Below are positions 27,292 to 35,792 of a stretch of DNA of 64,000 nt, piece by piece (position 1 is the stretch's first letter; each line of letters begins with the position of its first letter). The DNA lies in the NCBI GenBank assembly GCA_964557955.1, contig CAZLCS010000010.1, positions 68,499 through 132,498 on the forward strand. Reading direction: 5' to 3'. The stretch is from JALOOX01 sp964557955 (lineage in GTDB: Bacteria > Desulfobacterota > Syntrophobacteria > Syntrophobacterales > Syntrophobacteraceae). Below the pieces are notes generated by a model. The model did no database searches. It had not been told where the DNA came from and saw only the letters and a program-made list of their open reading frames with translations. Position numbers and translations under genes: made by a program.

Positions 27292-27906
27292 ATGAGAAAA
27301 GTGAGAAATATGACCATGGCCATCCTGCTCGTTCTGCCGATGGCGCTGGTGGTGGGCTGTTATGATTACGGAAGGGTGGACCAGGGCCGGGTGATCGAGC
27401 TCGACAGGGACAAGCGGATGGTGACCTTGATTCACGATGTCAAGGATGATCCCCTGAATCCGGAGTATTCGGACCTTCCGCCCCACACCTATTCGCTGCC
27501 GACGGACCCCCATGAAATGGGTCCCGAGCCCAAGGCGGGCCATCGTATGAAGCTCGACACCAAGAACAAACAGATCGTCATCTGGGACGCCGCAGCCAAG
27601 GACCTGAAAACGATCAACTACACCCTCATTGATCAGAAAGAGGGCGTGCGAAGCGACGACCCGCTGGTCTATGACAGCGCGACCAGGCAGGCCAGGAAGT
27701 TCCCTGCCGTCGACCGCGACAAGAAGACCATCACCATCTACTCGGGCCGTCAGAAGATCCTGACCACCTTCTCGCTGCCGGATGAATACTTCTCTCTCCC
27801 CGACACCACCTGGGAGGCCGGCGACGAAGTGAGGATCTACTACCTGGAGCCCGGGAAGGCCCACAGGTTCATGAACATCTCAAAGACGGACATTTTCAAG
27901 AAATAG
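27292..27906 (+). CDS. Putative lipoprotein (DUF4881-like)
   Basis: 204 residues from ATG 27292, chosen for GAGGGAG 7 bases upstream. A signal helix ends in ALVVGCYDYG, a good lipobox. The body is polar, beta-rich and has a repeated pattern RDK(R/K)MVTLI and RDKKTITIY, suggesting two related halves. It resembles, from memory, the DUF4881 family seen beside TauE genes in sulfate reducers. Function unknown. Confidence 0.75.
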   Translation: MRKVRNMTMAILLVLPMALVVGCYDYGRVDQGRVIELDRDKRMVTLIHDVKDDPLNPEYSDLPPHTYSLPTDPHEMGPEPKAGHRMKLDTKNKQIVIWDAAAKDLKTINYTLIDQKEGVRSDDPLVYDSATRQARKFPAVDRDKKTITIYSGRQKILTTFSLPDEYFSLPDTTWEAGDEVRIYYLEPGKAHRFMNISKTDIFKK

Positions 27907-27917
27907 CGGGCATCTTT

Positions 27918-27961
27918 TCCGGAAAGGGACCTTCTCCAAATCGGGGGAGGCCTTTTCCGGA
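27918..27961 (+). terminator. Strong stem-loop after lipoprotein gene
   Basis: Imperfect inverted repeat with arms TCCGGAAAGG...CTCC and GGGGAGG..CCTTTTCCGGA, 12 bp past the stop. There is no terminal T run, so it may be a transcript-end stabiliser rather than a classical terminator. Confidence 0.5.
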
Positions 27962-28057
27962 CGGAGGTCGGAAGTCGGAAGACGGCCGTCGGATGGTGGC
28001 TGGGAAGGGTTCGGGACGATGTCCGGGACCGGAAACCGGGAGCCATGGCCCTGTAAT

Positions 28058-28078
28058 TTGAGACTTGAAACTTGAAAG
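28058..28078 (+). repeat. Short heptamer array (TTGARAC)
   Basis: Three 7-mers, TTGAGAC, TTGAAAC and TTGAAAG, in the gap before the next gene. A related pair of GTCGGAA heptamers lies at ~27967-27981. Confidence 0.7.
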
Positions 28079-28120
28079 CGCCTTACCTATAACGGTCCGT
28101 GATCAGGAAAGATGTGAACG

Positions 28121-28330
28121 ATGAACATACAGCAGAAGATCGTGGTTGCGATAATGGACGTCCTGATGATCGTGGAGCTCTGTATCGGCATGTATTTCGC
28201 CCAGCTGGATCCGGACAACTTCACTGCCGCGTTCTGCAAGGCCTTCTTCAGCATGCTCATCCCCACGCTCGTTCTGGCACGAATCATGGTCAAGCGATTC
28301 CGGACCGTTATCCCCGAGCCCGCCCCATGA
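28121..28330 (+). CDS. Small two-helix membrane protein
   Basis: 69 residues, with hydrophobic segments at ~7-26 and ~42-56. It overlaps the next gene as ATGA, which supports translation. GGAAAG lies upstream of the ATG at a rather long distance. No family recognised; part of the TauE gene neighbourhood. Confidence 0.65.
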   Translation: MNIQQKIVVAIMDVLMIVELCIGMYFAQLDPDNFTAAFCKAFFSMLIPTLVLARIMVKRFRTVIPEPAP

Positions 28331-29115
28331 ACCTGGAAGCATGGAGTCGGTGGCGTAGCATCACTGGGCGGGCCGGGGCCCTCTTGTGCATCCTGTGCGT
28401 GATTTCCGGACTCGACGGCCTTGCGGCCCAGTTCAGGACATCGCCCAATGAGTTCATGGCCCTCCCCGGTGAATCCATCCATGTCAACGGACCATGCAGC
28501 CCCGACATTCAAGATGTCTCCCAGTTGACCTACGAGAGCACTTCGGATGGGATCCGGCTCCAGTTCGAAGGCATGCATTCGGGATTCTGGCTCGGTGGCT
28601 CAATGTGGAGGGGCCTGCTGGAATTGAGCGGCGACCTCAGACCCGGCGACTACGGCGTGGTCGTCCGGCCCAGAGACATCCCCGGTGAGAAGCCCTTCGC
28701 TCTCTTCATCATCAGGGTTTTCGCGAACGCAGATGCCCTTCGGCAAGCTTCCAGGTCGCTGATTCAACGGACTTTCGGGATCTCCCCCTGGCTCGTCCTC
28801 GCAGTTTCCATCGGGCTCACAGTTCTTGCTCTTGCCCTGGTCTACGGAATCTCTCAGAAGAGAGAGCACCTGATGGCCGACCTGGGGCGTGCCGAGATCT
28901 ACCGGGTGGCCAAAACGGAGGGCTTCTATGAAGTGGCCTTCGGTTTGGGCACAATGCATGGCATTCGCACCGGCGACTCCCTGCCTATCCTGAATTACCG
29001 GGGAGAACTTGTGGGGCACGTCACGGTGACCCAGAGCTACGACCAGGATGCCTCCGGCACCGTAGACCTCGATACGGTGGTCAAGCCCGGCTTCGTGGTC
29101 ACCAGGGATTCCTGA
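28327..29115 (+). CDS. Membrane-anchored protein of unknown function
   Basis: 262 residues. A signal-type helix (~15-36), an extracytoplasmic beta-rich domain (~40-140), a second helix (~152-175), then a cytoplasmic C-terminal domain (~185-262) with an RTGDSLPILNYRGELVGHVTV segment that resembles a small OB/beta-barrel, like FlgA-SAF or secretion-type folds. The ATG overlaps the preceding stop by 4 bases, so the two are coupled. Function unknown; probably works with the small membrane protein. Confidence 0.72.
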   Translation: MNLEAWSRWRSITGRAGALLCILCVISGLDGLAAQFRTSPNEFMALPGESIHVNGPCSPDIQDVSQLTYESTSDGIRLQFEGMHSGFWLGGSMWRGLLELSGDLRPGDYGVVVRPRDIPGEKPFALFIIRVFANADALRQASRSLIQRTFGISPWLVLAVSIGLTVLALALVYGISQKREHLMADLGRAEIYRVAKTEGFYEVAFGLGTMHGIRTGDSLPILNYRGELVGHVTVTQSYDQDASGTVDLDTVVKPGFVVTRDS

Positions 29116-29196
29116 TCGTACCTAAAATCGAGCCAGCCGTCACGAAATGCCTGAGCGGCCTCAGGTGTCCCCCTTGCCCCCTTTTACCATGCTCTT

Positions 29197-29416
29197 GATT
29201 TAAGGGGTGCCACGGGCTGAGTACAGCTCATCACCATAGAGTGTCCACCTCTCGAGTCGTCATGCCGGCAGTCTTGGCCGGAATCCACAAAAAAGCTGGA
29301 TGCCGGCTTAAAGATTGCCGGCATGACGAGCGGCGAAATGGACATCTTTTTTTGTGGAGGTGTACTGAGCGAAGCTTGCCCGTGATCGTGGTCCGCTGAG
29401 CTCGCATGGGCAAGCT
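29197..29416 (+). repeat. Dispersed palindrome family B, interrupted by MITE copy 3
   Basis: The left part is TTGATTTAAGGGGTGCCACG (29197-29216), continuing to 29219. The right part is GCGAAGCTTGCCCGTGATCG and a downstream arm GGGCAAGCT (29408-29416). MITE copy 3 splits them. An uninterrupted relative is at 42066 and a third at 53774. Confidence 0.65.
29220..29366 (+). repeat. MITE-like dispersed repeat, copy 3
   Basis: Ends GTACAGCTC and GGAGGTGTAC, flanked by TGA on both sides. Internal hairpins use CATGCCGGCAGTC and GATGCCGGC/GCCGGCATGAC arms. It is inserted into a family-B repeat; the interval 42066-42108 is the matching empty site. Confidence 0.82.
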
Positions 29417-29745
29417 CCGATTCCCCCTCCTGTTCCCCTTATGGCTCCTTTTTCCCACCCGCGAGGAATAATTGACCTCCCCAGCCGCTGTCTCCGTGTT
29501 CAACGACCATCGGGCCATAGAGTCCTCCTCCGCCGGAGTCATGGGATGCTCAGGTGGAACGGCAGTGTTGGCGGGAGCCTGATCGTCGATGTCGGAACGT
29601 TTTTTCAGGATATGGGTCATCATGGCAGAGGTTTTGCTTTTCAGGCGGCACTGGACCTGGGTCCCAAAAGGATGGTATGAGAAATACGGAGTAAGTGTCT
29701 GCCCCAACGGCATGGTAGTTGAGCCCTGAACCTGGGGGACTGTTT
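29417..29745. other. Gene-free interval
   Basis: About 330 bp before the J-domain gene with no credible gene on either strand. It should contain the promoter of that gene. Confidence 0.4.
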
Positions 29746-30564
29746 ATGGATGATCATCGAACCTTGCAGCAATCGGAAGTCCTGGCGGCTTTTCGCCTGC
29801 TTTTTTCGCCTGAAACCGAAATCAGTCTGCGATCCATCGATTCCGTCCAACACGCTCAGCTTAAGACGGCCTATCGCAAGAAGGCTTTGAGGACTCACCC
29901 TGATCGGTACGCATCCGAGGGGGAGGAGGTGCAGCGGATTTATTCGGAGCGCTTCATACAGGTTTCCCGGGCTTATGACACCCTGAGCCATTACCTGACT
30001 CTTCGCGAGCAAGGATGGCGATGGAAGCCGGTTGCCTCAGACCAGGTGGAGCGGGCTGAGAGAAAGCCTCAACGAGCTCGACAGCAAGCCTGGGCAGCGT
30101 CGAAAACGTGTCAGAGCAGGAGGCCGGAGGGGGAGGGGCCGGGATCTTTGTGGCAGCGGGGTATTCCTCGCAGATATCTCCGGTTTGCCGAGTTCCTCTA
30201 TTTTTCCCGGGTGATCTCCTGGAGGAACCTTGTGAACGCCATCGTGTGGCAGCGCCGCCAGCGTCCTCGAATTGGGGAAATTGCTCAGAAATGGCGCTGG
30301 ATAAGTGGCTCCCAAATCGAGGCGGCGGTGAGAGATCGCCGAGTGGGAGAGCGGATCGGGGAGGTGTTTTTGCGCCACAGGCTGCTCACGCCGTTCGGGC
30401 TGGGAGTTCTGCTCCGCCAGCAGCAAAGGATTCAGAAGCCAATAGGCCTCTATTTCGTTCGAAATGGCCTCATGAGCGAATGGGAAGTGGGCCGGCATCT
30501 CCACAAGCAGCGAATGCACAACATGCATTTTGCGTCACCGTTCTCTCCCGGCTCGTTTGCTTGA
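29746..30564 (+). CDS. J-domain protein with C-terminal GspE-N-like repeats
   Basis: 272 residues from ATG 29746, with GGGGGA upstream. Residues ~10-90 form a DnaJ J-domain with the HPD triad at 51-53 (RTHPDRY). A basic linker (~95-135) follows. The C-terminal half contains two similar segments, RPRIGEIAQKWRWISGSQIE and GERIGEVFLRHRLLTPFGLG, then KPIGLYFVRNGLMSEWEV, reminiscent of the N-terminal domain of GspE/PilB ATPases. It could recruit Hsp70 to a secretion or pilus-type partner. No dnaK or type IV pilus gene is nearby. Confidence 0.8.
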   Translation: MDDHRTLQQSEVLAAFRLLFSPETEISLRSIDSVQHAQLKTAYRKKALRTHPDRYASEGEEVQRIYSERFIQVSRAYDTLSHYLTLREQGWRWKPVASDQVERAERKPQRARQQAWAASKTCQSRRPEGEGPGSLWQRGIPRRYLRFAEFLYFSRVISWRNLVNAIVWQRRQRPRIGEIAQKWRWISGSQIEAAVRDRRVGERIGEVFLRHRLLTPFGLGVLLRQQQRIQKPIGLYFVRNGLMSEWEVGRHLHKQRMHNMHFASPFSPGSFA

Positions 30565-30610
30565 GCGCCGGTTCATTCATGACCCGGCTGGGAGGCTGTC
30601 CGAGAGCTGG

Positions 30611-30697
30611 CATTTCGAGCAACACCGAGAAATCTCGTTCATCGTAACACCACGGGTCTGCGAGATTTCTTTCTCCGCTGCGCTCCGTTCGAAATAG
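30611..30697. repeat. Nested inverted repeat
   Basis: Inner arms AGAAATCTCG (30628-30637) and CGAGATTTCT (30661-30670), outer arms ATTTCGA and TCGAAAT. It lies between convergent genes and could act as a bidirectional terminator or be a repetitive element; I see one copy in the window. Confidence 0.6.
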
Positions 30698-30731
30698 CAA
30701 AAAGGTGTTCACTTGAGAGTGTTGAGCTGCA

Positions 30732-33197
30732 TCAAGCCATGCCCGGCCGGGTCGGGCGCTTCAGCCACCTGGACAGGAGCCGGCCGATTTCATGCAGGGT
30801 GAATGGTTTGGCCAGATAGTCGTCCATGCCCGCACGGATGCAGCTTTCGCGGTCTCCTTCCATGGCGTTGCCGGTCATCGCGATGATAACGACCCCGGGT
30901 TTTCCGTCCATCCGCTCTCTTTCCCGAACTCGCCGGGTTGCCTCGAATCCATCCATGACCGGCATCTGGCAGTCCATGAGAACCAGGTCGTAATGATCCT
31001 CCTGGATCATCCCGAGCGCGTCCTTTCCGTTCTCGGCAATGTCCACCATGAGTCCCATGTGATGGAGAATGCTTTGGCCAACCTCCTGGTTGACGGCATT
31101 GTCTTCAACCAGCAGCACCTTGAAGCCTTCAAAACGGGGCAGGCCGGGGGTGGATCTTGATTCAGGAATGAGGGCTTCGCCCCGTTCTTCCCCGGGGGCG
31201 GCTCGCTCGAACTCTATCTCGAACCAGAAGTTCGATCCTTCTCCGGGTGTGCTGATCACACCGATCGTTCCTCCCATGAGGTCGATGAGCTGCTTGCAGA
31301 TGGCAAGCCCGAGCCCGGTGCCTCCGAATCTGCGGGTGGTGGAGCTGTCGGCCTGGGTGAAAGGATCGAACAATCCGTCCTGCATTTCACGGGGGATTCC
31401 AATGCCGGTATCCCGCACCTCGAAGCGGATGCGAGCCCGGTCCGGGTCTGATTCTTGCTGGGACACGAGCAGGTTGACTCCGCCCTTCTCGGTGAATTTT
31501 ATGGCGTTTCCGACGAGGTTCACCAGGATCTGCCGGAGCCGCGCCAGATCGGCCTTGATCGTTGGCAGCTCATCCGGATCGGTCCCGTATTGGATGGAAA
31601 GTCCCTTGCTCACAGCCCCTTCCCTGAGAACCTGAACGACCTCCTCGACGGTTCGCTTCAGGTCCAGCTCCCCGAGCTCGAGGCTCATCTTCCCTGCCTC
31701 GATCTTCGAGAAGTCCAGAATGTCATCCAGGATGTCGAGCAGCACGGATGCGGAGGCTTGAGCGCTTTTCGCGTATTTGCGCTGGGTGGGCTGGAGGTCC
31801 GAGCTCGCCAGCAGCTGGAGCATCCCCAGGACCCCGTGCATGGGCGTTCGGATTTCATGACTCATGTTGGCCAGGAAGCGGCCCTTGGCCCGAGCGGCGG
31901 ACTCCGCCTCGTCACGGGCCAGCATCAGCTCTTCCTGCGTGCGCTTGTGCTCCAGGGCGTTGGCGAACATCTCCCCAACGATCCTGAGGAGCATGACGGT
32001 CTCATTGTCCCAGTGCCTTTCGTGTCTCAAGCTGGAAAAGCCGAGAAAACCGATGAGGGAATCGCCGAAAAGCACCGGCACCAAAACAGTCGAGAGGACC
32101 GATTGGCCCTGGAGAAGCTCCCTTTCTGCACAGGCCTCCGGGGGCAGATCGGACACTCTCGGAATGTGGACTGCCTCCGATCGGGTCAGCTTCCCCAGGA
32201 TCCAGGGGAAACGATCGACGGGGAGGCGGTTGAAGGGCTCCACCGCCGACTGAATCCCTTCGGCCACCCATTCGTGGGTCTTGCTTGCCGTCGCGGAATC
32301 ACGATCCAGGAGAAAAAGAAAGCTTCGGTCGACGCCCGAGAAACTGCCCAGCTGAGCCAGGGCATCCTCGATTCCCCCGTCAATCTGTTGGGGTGAAAGA
32401 TTGATGAACCCGTTGGAGAGACCGGTGACGAGGGATTCCAGCTGGAGCCGATGCTCCAGGGACTTTTCAGCCTGCATCCTCACCAGGACCTCCTCCTGGA
32501 GGCTTTGATTGAGCTCCTGGATTCGACTCTTTTCGCGAGCCAGGTGCTGCACCAGGGCGATTTTTTCCTGAGTGAGGGTGAGCGATCGATGAACGAGGGT
32601 GCCGTAAACGCGTCCGGCTTTGAGCATGAACATGACGAAGAGCAGCATCATGAAGGCGGCCGCCCCATGCAGCCCATCTTCGTAGGAGAGGAAGGCCAGG
32701 ATAATCGGCACCCCGGTCGGAATGAGGAATGCCAAGTAAGCTGGATAAACGGGCGACATGATGATCATGGCCGCAGCGGACATGCCGGCCAGGACGAAGG
32801 TCGTGAAGAACTGCCGCGGAACGGAACTCTCGGGAGTCAGGAGGAGTCCGGCCAGTCCCCAGCCCACTCCTGCAAAGGCGCCTCCCCAGGTGTACCATCG
32901 GCCCCAGTGTACCGCCTGCTCCGGATTGGGCTGAGCTTTGTGGAACGCGAGGGCAAGGCCCATTCTGCAGAAGGCTACGACTACCATGTAGACGAGCCAG
33001 CCGATGACGATCGGGTGCGACACGTAGTCCCATTGGATCACCGCCAGCAGCAGGGAATTGGCAAGTGTGACGAAGACTGTAGAGATGGAGTGGGAAAAAA
33101 GCAAATAGACCTTTTCAGCGTGAACGTTCATCTCGCCATGGGCAGTCTCCTCCTGACTTCCTTCGTCGCTCATTTCCCGGACTATCGTATCTGACAT
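30732..33197 (-). CDS. Membrane hybrid histidine kinase (7TM-GAF-HK-REC)
   Basis: 821 residues from ATG 33197, with GGAG 6 bases upstream. Six or seven membrane helices (~30-205) form an integral sensor, followed by a coiled coil, a GAF domain (~245-405), HisKA (ANMSHEIRTPMHG), HATPase_c (VRDTGIGIP, GTGLGLAIC) and a C-terminal receiver domain (LVLMDCQMPVMDG). No partner regulator is adjacent, so the fused receiver may pass phosphate to an Hpt protein elsewhere. It lies downstream of the pxp operon on the same strand, 76 bp away. Confidence 0.9.
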   Translation of the reverse strand: MSDTIVREMSDEGSQEETAHGEMNVHAEKVYLLFSHSISTVFVTLANSLLLAVIQWDYVSHPIVIGWLVYMVVVAFCRMGLALAFHKAQPNPEQAVHWGRWYTWGGAFAGVGWGLAGLLLTPESSVPRQFFTTFVLAGMSAAAMIIMSPVYPAYLAFLIPTGVPIILAFLSYEDGLHGAAAFMMLLFVMFMLKAGRVYGTLVHRSLTLTQEKIALVQHLAREKSRIQELNQSLQEEVLVRMQAEKSLEHRLQLESLVTGLSNGFINLSPQQIDGGIEDALAQLGSFSGVDRSFLFLLDRDSATASKTHEWVAEGIQSAVEPFNRLPVDRFPWILGKLTRSEAVHIPRVSDLPPEACAERELLQGQSVLSTVLVPVLFGDSLIGFLGFSSLRHERHWDNETVMLLRIVGEMFANALEHKRTQEELMLARDEAESAARAKGRFLANMSHEIRTPMHGVLGMLQLLASSDLQPTQRKYAKSAQASASVLLDILDDILDFSKIEAGKMSLELGELDLKRTVEEVVQVLREGAVSKGLSIQYGTDPDELPTIKADLARLRQILVNLVGNAIKFTEKGGVNLLVSQQESDPDRARIRFEVRDTGIGIPREMQDGLFDPFTQADSSTTRRFGGTGLGLAICKQLIDLMGGTIGVISTPGEGSNFWFEIEFERAAPGEERGEALIPESRSTPGLPRFEGFKVLLVEDNAVNQEVGQSILHHMGLMVDIAENGKDALGMIQEDHYDLVLMDCQMPVMDGFEATRRVRERERMDGKPGVVIIAMTGNAMEGDRESCIRAGMDDYLAKPFTLHEIGRLLSRWLKRPTRPGMA

Positions 33198-33273
33198 CCA
33201 CCACTCCAACGATGGTGCTTGGCCAATCCCGTTGTCGGCTCAGGGTCACGCAAAATGGAAATTCTGACCCCCT

Positions 33274-34032
33274 TCATGAACAAAAAGGCAACACTTCATG
33301 GCCGTTCTCTTCCAGCAGCTGCCGAATCGAGGCCGCAATACGCCAGGCCCCGGGAGTGTCTCCATGGACACAGAGCGTGTCCGCCTGCAGCGGGATCTCC
33401 CGGCCGTCGATGCACTCCATCCTGCCCGAATCAAGAAGCTTCAGGAGTCGGCTGCAAACCGCATTGAGATCGTGGATGACCGCACCGTCCTGGCTGCGGG
33501 GAGCCAGCTGTCCATTGCCGAGGTAGGCGCGGTCCGCAAAAATCTCCCGGGCCACCCTCAATCCACGTCCCCTCGCCATCTCTTCAATGAGCGAGTCCGC
33601 CGGGACGAAAAGGACCAGCTCGGGGTCATACGACAGCACGGCATCGATCACCTCACCTGCAGCTCGCTCATCTCTGGCCGCAAGGTTATAGAGGGCTCCG
33701 TGGGGCTTGATGTGCTTCAGATCCACGCCGAAAGCCCGGGCGACCCCGGAAAGCGCCCCCATCTGGTAGAGCAGGTCGTGTTTGATCTGTCCTGGTGCCG
33801 TCTCCAGGTTCCGTCGGCCGAATCCGACGCGATCCGGGTAGCCCGGGTGTGCGCCCACGGCCACTCCGTGCTCCCGGGCGAGCTCCACCGTGCGGGCCAT
33901 CACCAGGGGATCGCCCGCATGGAATCCGCAGGCGATATTGGCCGAAGTGATGTGCCGGATGATCTGCTCGTCCTCTCCCATTCGGTAAGGCCCGAAGCTT
34001 TCACCCATGTCGCAGTTGATGTCGATCCTCAT
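33274..34032 (-). CDS. pxpA: 5-oxoprolinase subunit A (LamB/YcsF family)
   Basis: 252 residues from ATG 34032 (MRIDINCDMGESFGPYRMG is the family start). Other signatures: ANIACGFHAGDP, VGAHPGYPDR, HIKPHGALYN and a CVHGDTPGA stretch. PxpA with PxpB and PxpC forms the ATP-dependent bacterial 5-oxoprolinase, which opens pyroglutamate to glutamate in the cytoplasm. All three subunits are in this operon, with a YcsI-type gene in between. GGAAAG precedes the ATG. Confidence 0.94.
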   Translation of the reverse strand: MRIDINCDMGESFGPYRMGEDEQIIRHITSANIACGFHAGDPLVMARTVELAREHGVAVGAHPGYPDRVGFGRRNLETAPGQIKHDLLYQMGALSGVARAFGVDLKHIKPHGALYNLAARDERAAGEVIDAVLSYDPELVLFVPADSLIEEMARGRGLRVAREIFADRAYLGNGQLAPRSQDGAVIHDLNAVCSRLLKLLDSGRMECIDGREIPLQADTLCVHGDTPGAWRIAASIRQLLEENGHEVLPFCS

Positions 34033-34078
34033 GCTTTCCGATCCCCGTTCCGGAGAGCGCCTCTCCTGTCTCACCGAC

Positions 34079-34864
34079 TCAGATTACGGCCCATGACTCG
34101 TTGGGGCTGTCGGTAATGAACATGTGGCCCGGTGAATGGGTGATGCACAGTTCAGGGCGGGCTGAGAGCACGGCGAGAGAGGAAGTCACTCCGCAGGCCC
34201 AGAACACCGGGGTTTCGCCTTTGTGGATGGTGACCGGGTCTCCGAAGTCCGGCCTGTCGAGATCCTCGATGCCGAGGGCCGACCCGTCTCCGATGTGAAC
34301 CGGCGCGCCATGAACCGACGCATAGCGGCTGGTGACCTGGACCGCGCGGACGACGAGATCATCGGGAATGGGCCGCATGCTCACCACCAGCGGGGCTGAA
34401 AAGGGGCCGGCGGGAATGCATGGCCTGTTGGTCCTGTACATCGAGACGTTCCTGCCCTCCTCGATGTTTCGAACGGGAACTCCCGAAGCGAGGAGGGCAC
34501 TCTCGAAACTGAAGCTGCAGCCCAGCAGAAATGTGACCATGTGGTCATTCCAGTAAGCGCTGATTTCCGGCGCCTCGGTGTGCAGCTCGCCGTGCTTCCA
34601 GACCCTGTAAAGGGGGACGTCGGTGCGGATGTCGGCTCCGGGTGCCGTGATCCGGGGCTCGAAGCTTCCGGGCTCCATGACTTCCAGGATGGGGCAGGGC
34701 TTGGGGTTGCGAACGCAGAACAGGAGGAACTCGAAAGCGAGGCTTCGATCCAGAATGACCAGGTTGGCCTGGGCGAAAGCGGGTGCGAGTCCGCTGGTGG
34801 GTCTGGCCCATCGGCCCTGGCGAATGCTTTCCCTGATTTCACGCGGGGTGGCTGCCGTTTGCAT
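34079..34864 (-). CDS. Putative hydro-lyase / D-glutamate cyclase family (YcsI, DUF1445)
   Basis: 261 residues with the DUF1445 pattern: RPTSGLAPAFAQANLVIL, FLLGCSFSFESALL, FWACGVTSSLAVLSARPEL and ITHSPGHMFITD. Related proteins include D-glutamate cyclase, which interconverts D-glutamate and 5-oxo-D-proline, so its place inside a 5-oxoprolinase operon makes chemical sense. It overlaps pxpC by 26 bp. Direction and stereochemistry are inference. Confidence 0.88.
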   Translation of the reverse strand: MQTAATPREIRESIRQGRWARPTSGLAPAFAQANLVILDRSLAFEFLLFCVRNPKPCPILEVMEPGSFEPRITAPGADIRTDVPLYRVWKHGELHTEAPEISAYWNDHMVTFLLGCSFSFESALLASGVPVRNIEEGRNVSMYRTNRPCIPAGPFSAPLVVSMRPIPDDLVVRAVQVTSRYASVHGAPVHIGDGSALGIEDLDRPDFGDPVTIHKGETPVFWACGVTSSLAVLSARPELCITHSPGHMFITDSPNESWAVI

Positions 34865-35792
34865 GAAAGCTCCTGAGTTGGTACTCCCGTTTTAAATAGA
34901 TTTCCCTGGCCTGGAGGAGCGTAACAGCTTCAAATCTCACTGTGCCCCCGGGAACGATCTGCGCCGCGAGGGGCAGGTCACTGGAGATCACCGTGGCCGC
35001 CTTCACATAGCCGCCCGTTGTCTGGCAGTCGGCGCCCAGGAGCGCCGGCTGACCGTTTCCGGGCACCTGGACGGCTCCGGGGAGGGTTCCGTCGGAGATG
35101 ATGTCCGCACCGCGGCGGTGGGCGATTCTCGGGCCCTCAAGGAGGATGCCCATGCGATCGCACCGGGCGGTGACCGTATATTCTTCCCCCAGAAAGACGG
35201 TGAGACCCTCAGCAGTGATATAGTCATCCTGGGGGCCGAGAACAACGCGCAAGGTCGGGTGGTCCGAGTAGGGGGGGATAAGACCGGGGGGAGCTTTGCG
35301 CCGGGGAGAAGGGGTTGCAGGGGCATGACCGATGGCCACCATGTCTCCCTTCATGAGGGCCCGTCCCTGAAAGCCCCCAAACCCTCCTCGAAGGTAGGTC
35401 GACCGGCTTCCCATGACCAGGGGCACATCAACCCCCCCTGAAATGGCCAGGTAGGCTCGAAGCCCCGTCCCGGCAAAACCGACGGTCAGGATGTCGCCTC
35501 TGGATGCCGCAAAGCCCGTCCAAAGGGGAATGGTCTCCCGGTTCACCCTGACATCCATCTCCGCCCCCGTCAAGGCGAGCTGAACGTCGGCCGTGAGCTC
35601 GGCCCGGAAACCTCCTGCGGTGATTTCGATCCCGGCCGCCCGGCGCTCGTTTCCGACGAGCCCGTTGGCGATGCTCAAGGCCATCTGATCCATGGCGCCC
35701 GAAAGGGGAACACCGAGGTCTCGATAGCCTCTCCGTCCCAGGTCCTGGATGGTGGCCAATGGGCCGGGTTCAAGAATGCGCAAGGCTTTCAA
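34839..35792 (-). CDS. pxpC: 5-oxoprolinase subunit C (biotin-dependent carboxyltransferase fold, KipA)
   Basis: 317 residues of the AHS2/KipA family: LATIQDLGRRGYRDLGVPLSGAMD, ITAGGF, LAISGGVDVPLVMGSRSTY, and a C-terminal GQPALLGADCQTTGGY. It pairs with PxpB, whose gene overlaps the start by 23 bp, matching the split of a larger allophanate-hydrolase-like protein. Confidence 0.93.
   Translation of the reverse strand: MKALRILEPGPLATIQDLGRRGYRDLGVPLSGAMDQMALSIANGLVGNERRAAGIEITAGGFRAELTADVQLALTGAEMDVRVNRETIPLWTGFAASRGDILTVGFAGTGLRAYLAISGGVDVPLVMGSRSTYLRGGFGGFQGRALMKGDMVAIGHAPATPSPRRKAPPGLIPPYSDHPTLRVVLGPQDDYITAEGLTVFLGEEYTVTARCDRMGILLEGPRIAHRRGADIISDGTLPGAVQVPGNGQPALLGADCQTTGGYVKAATVISSDLPLAAQIVPGGTVRFEAVTLLQAREIYLKREYQLRSFHANGSHPA

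Noticed and set aside
26056..27864. A 602-codon minus-strand open frame opposite TauE and the lipoprotein
   Set aside because: Low-complexity His/Asp/Gly-rich product with no recognisable domain, and it covers well-supported plus-strand genes.
29231..29713. A 160-codon minus-strand frame covering MITE copy 3
   Set aside because: Most of it translates repeat DNA, with no ribosome-binding site. Such frames appear in databases as spurious proteins.
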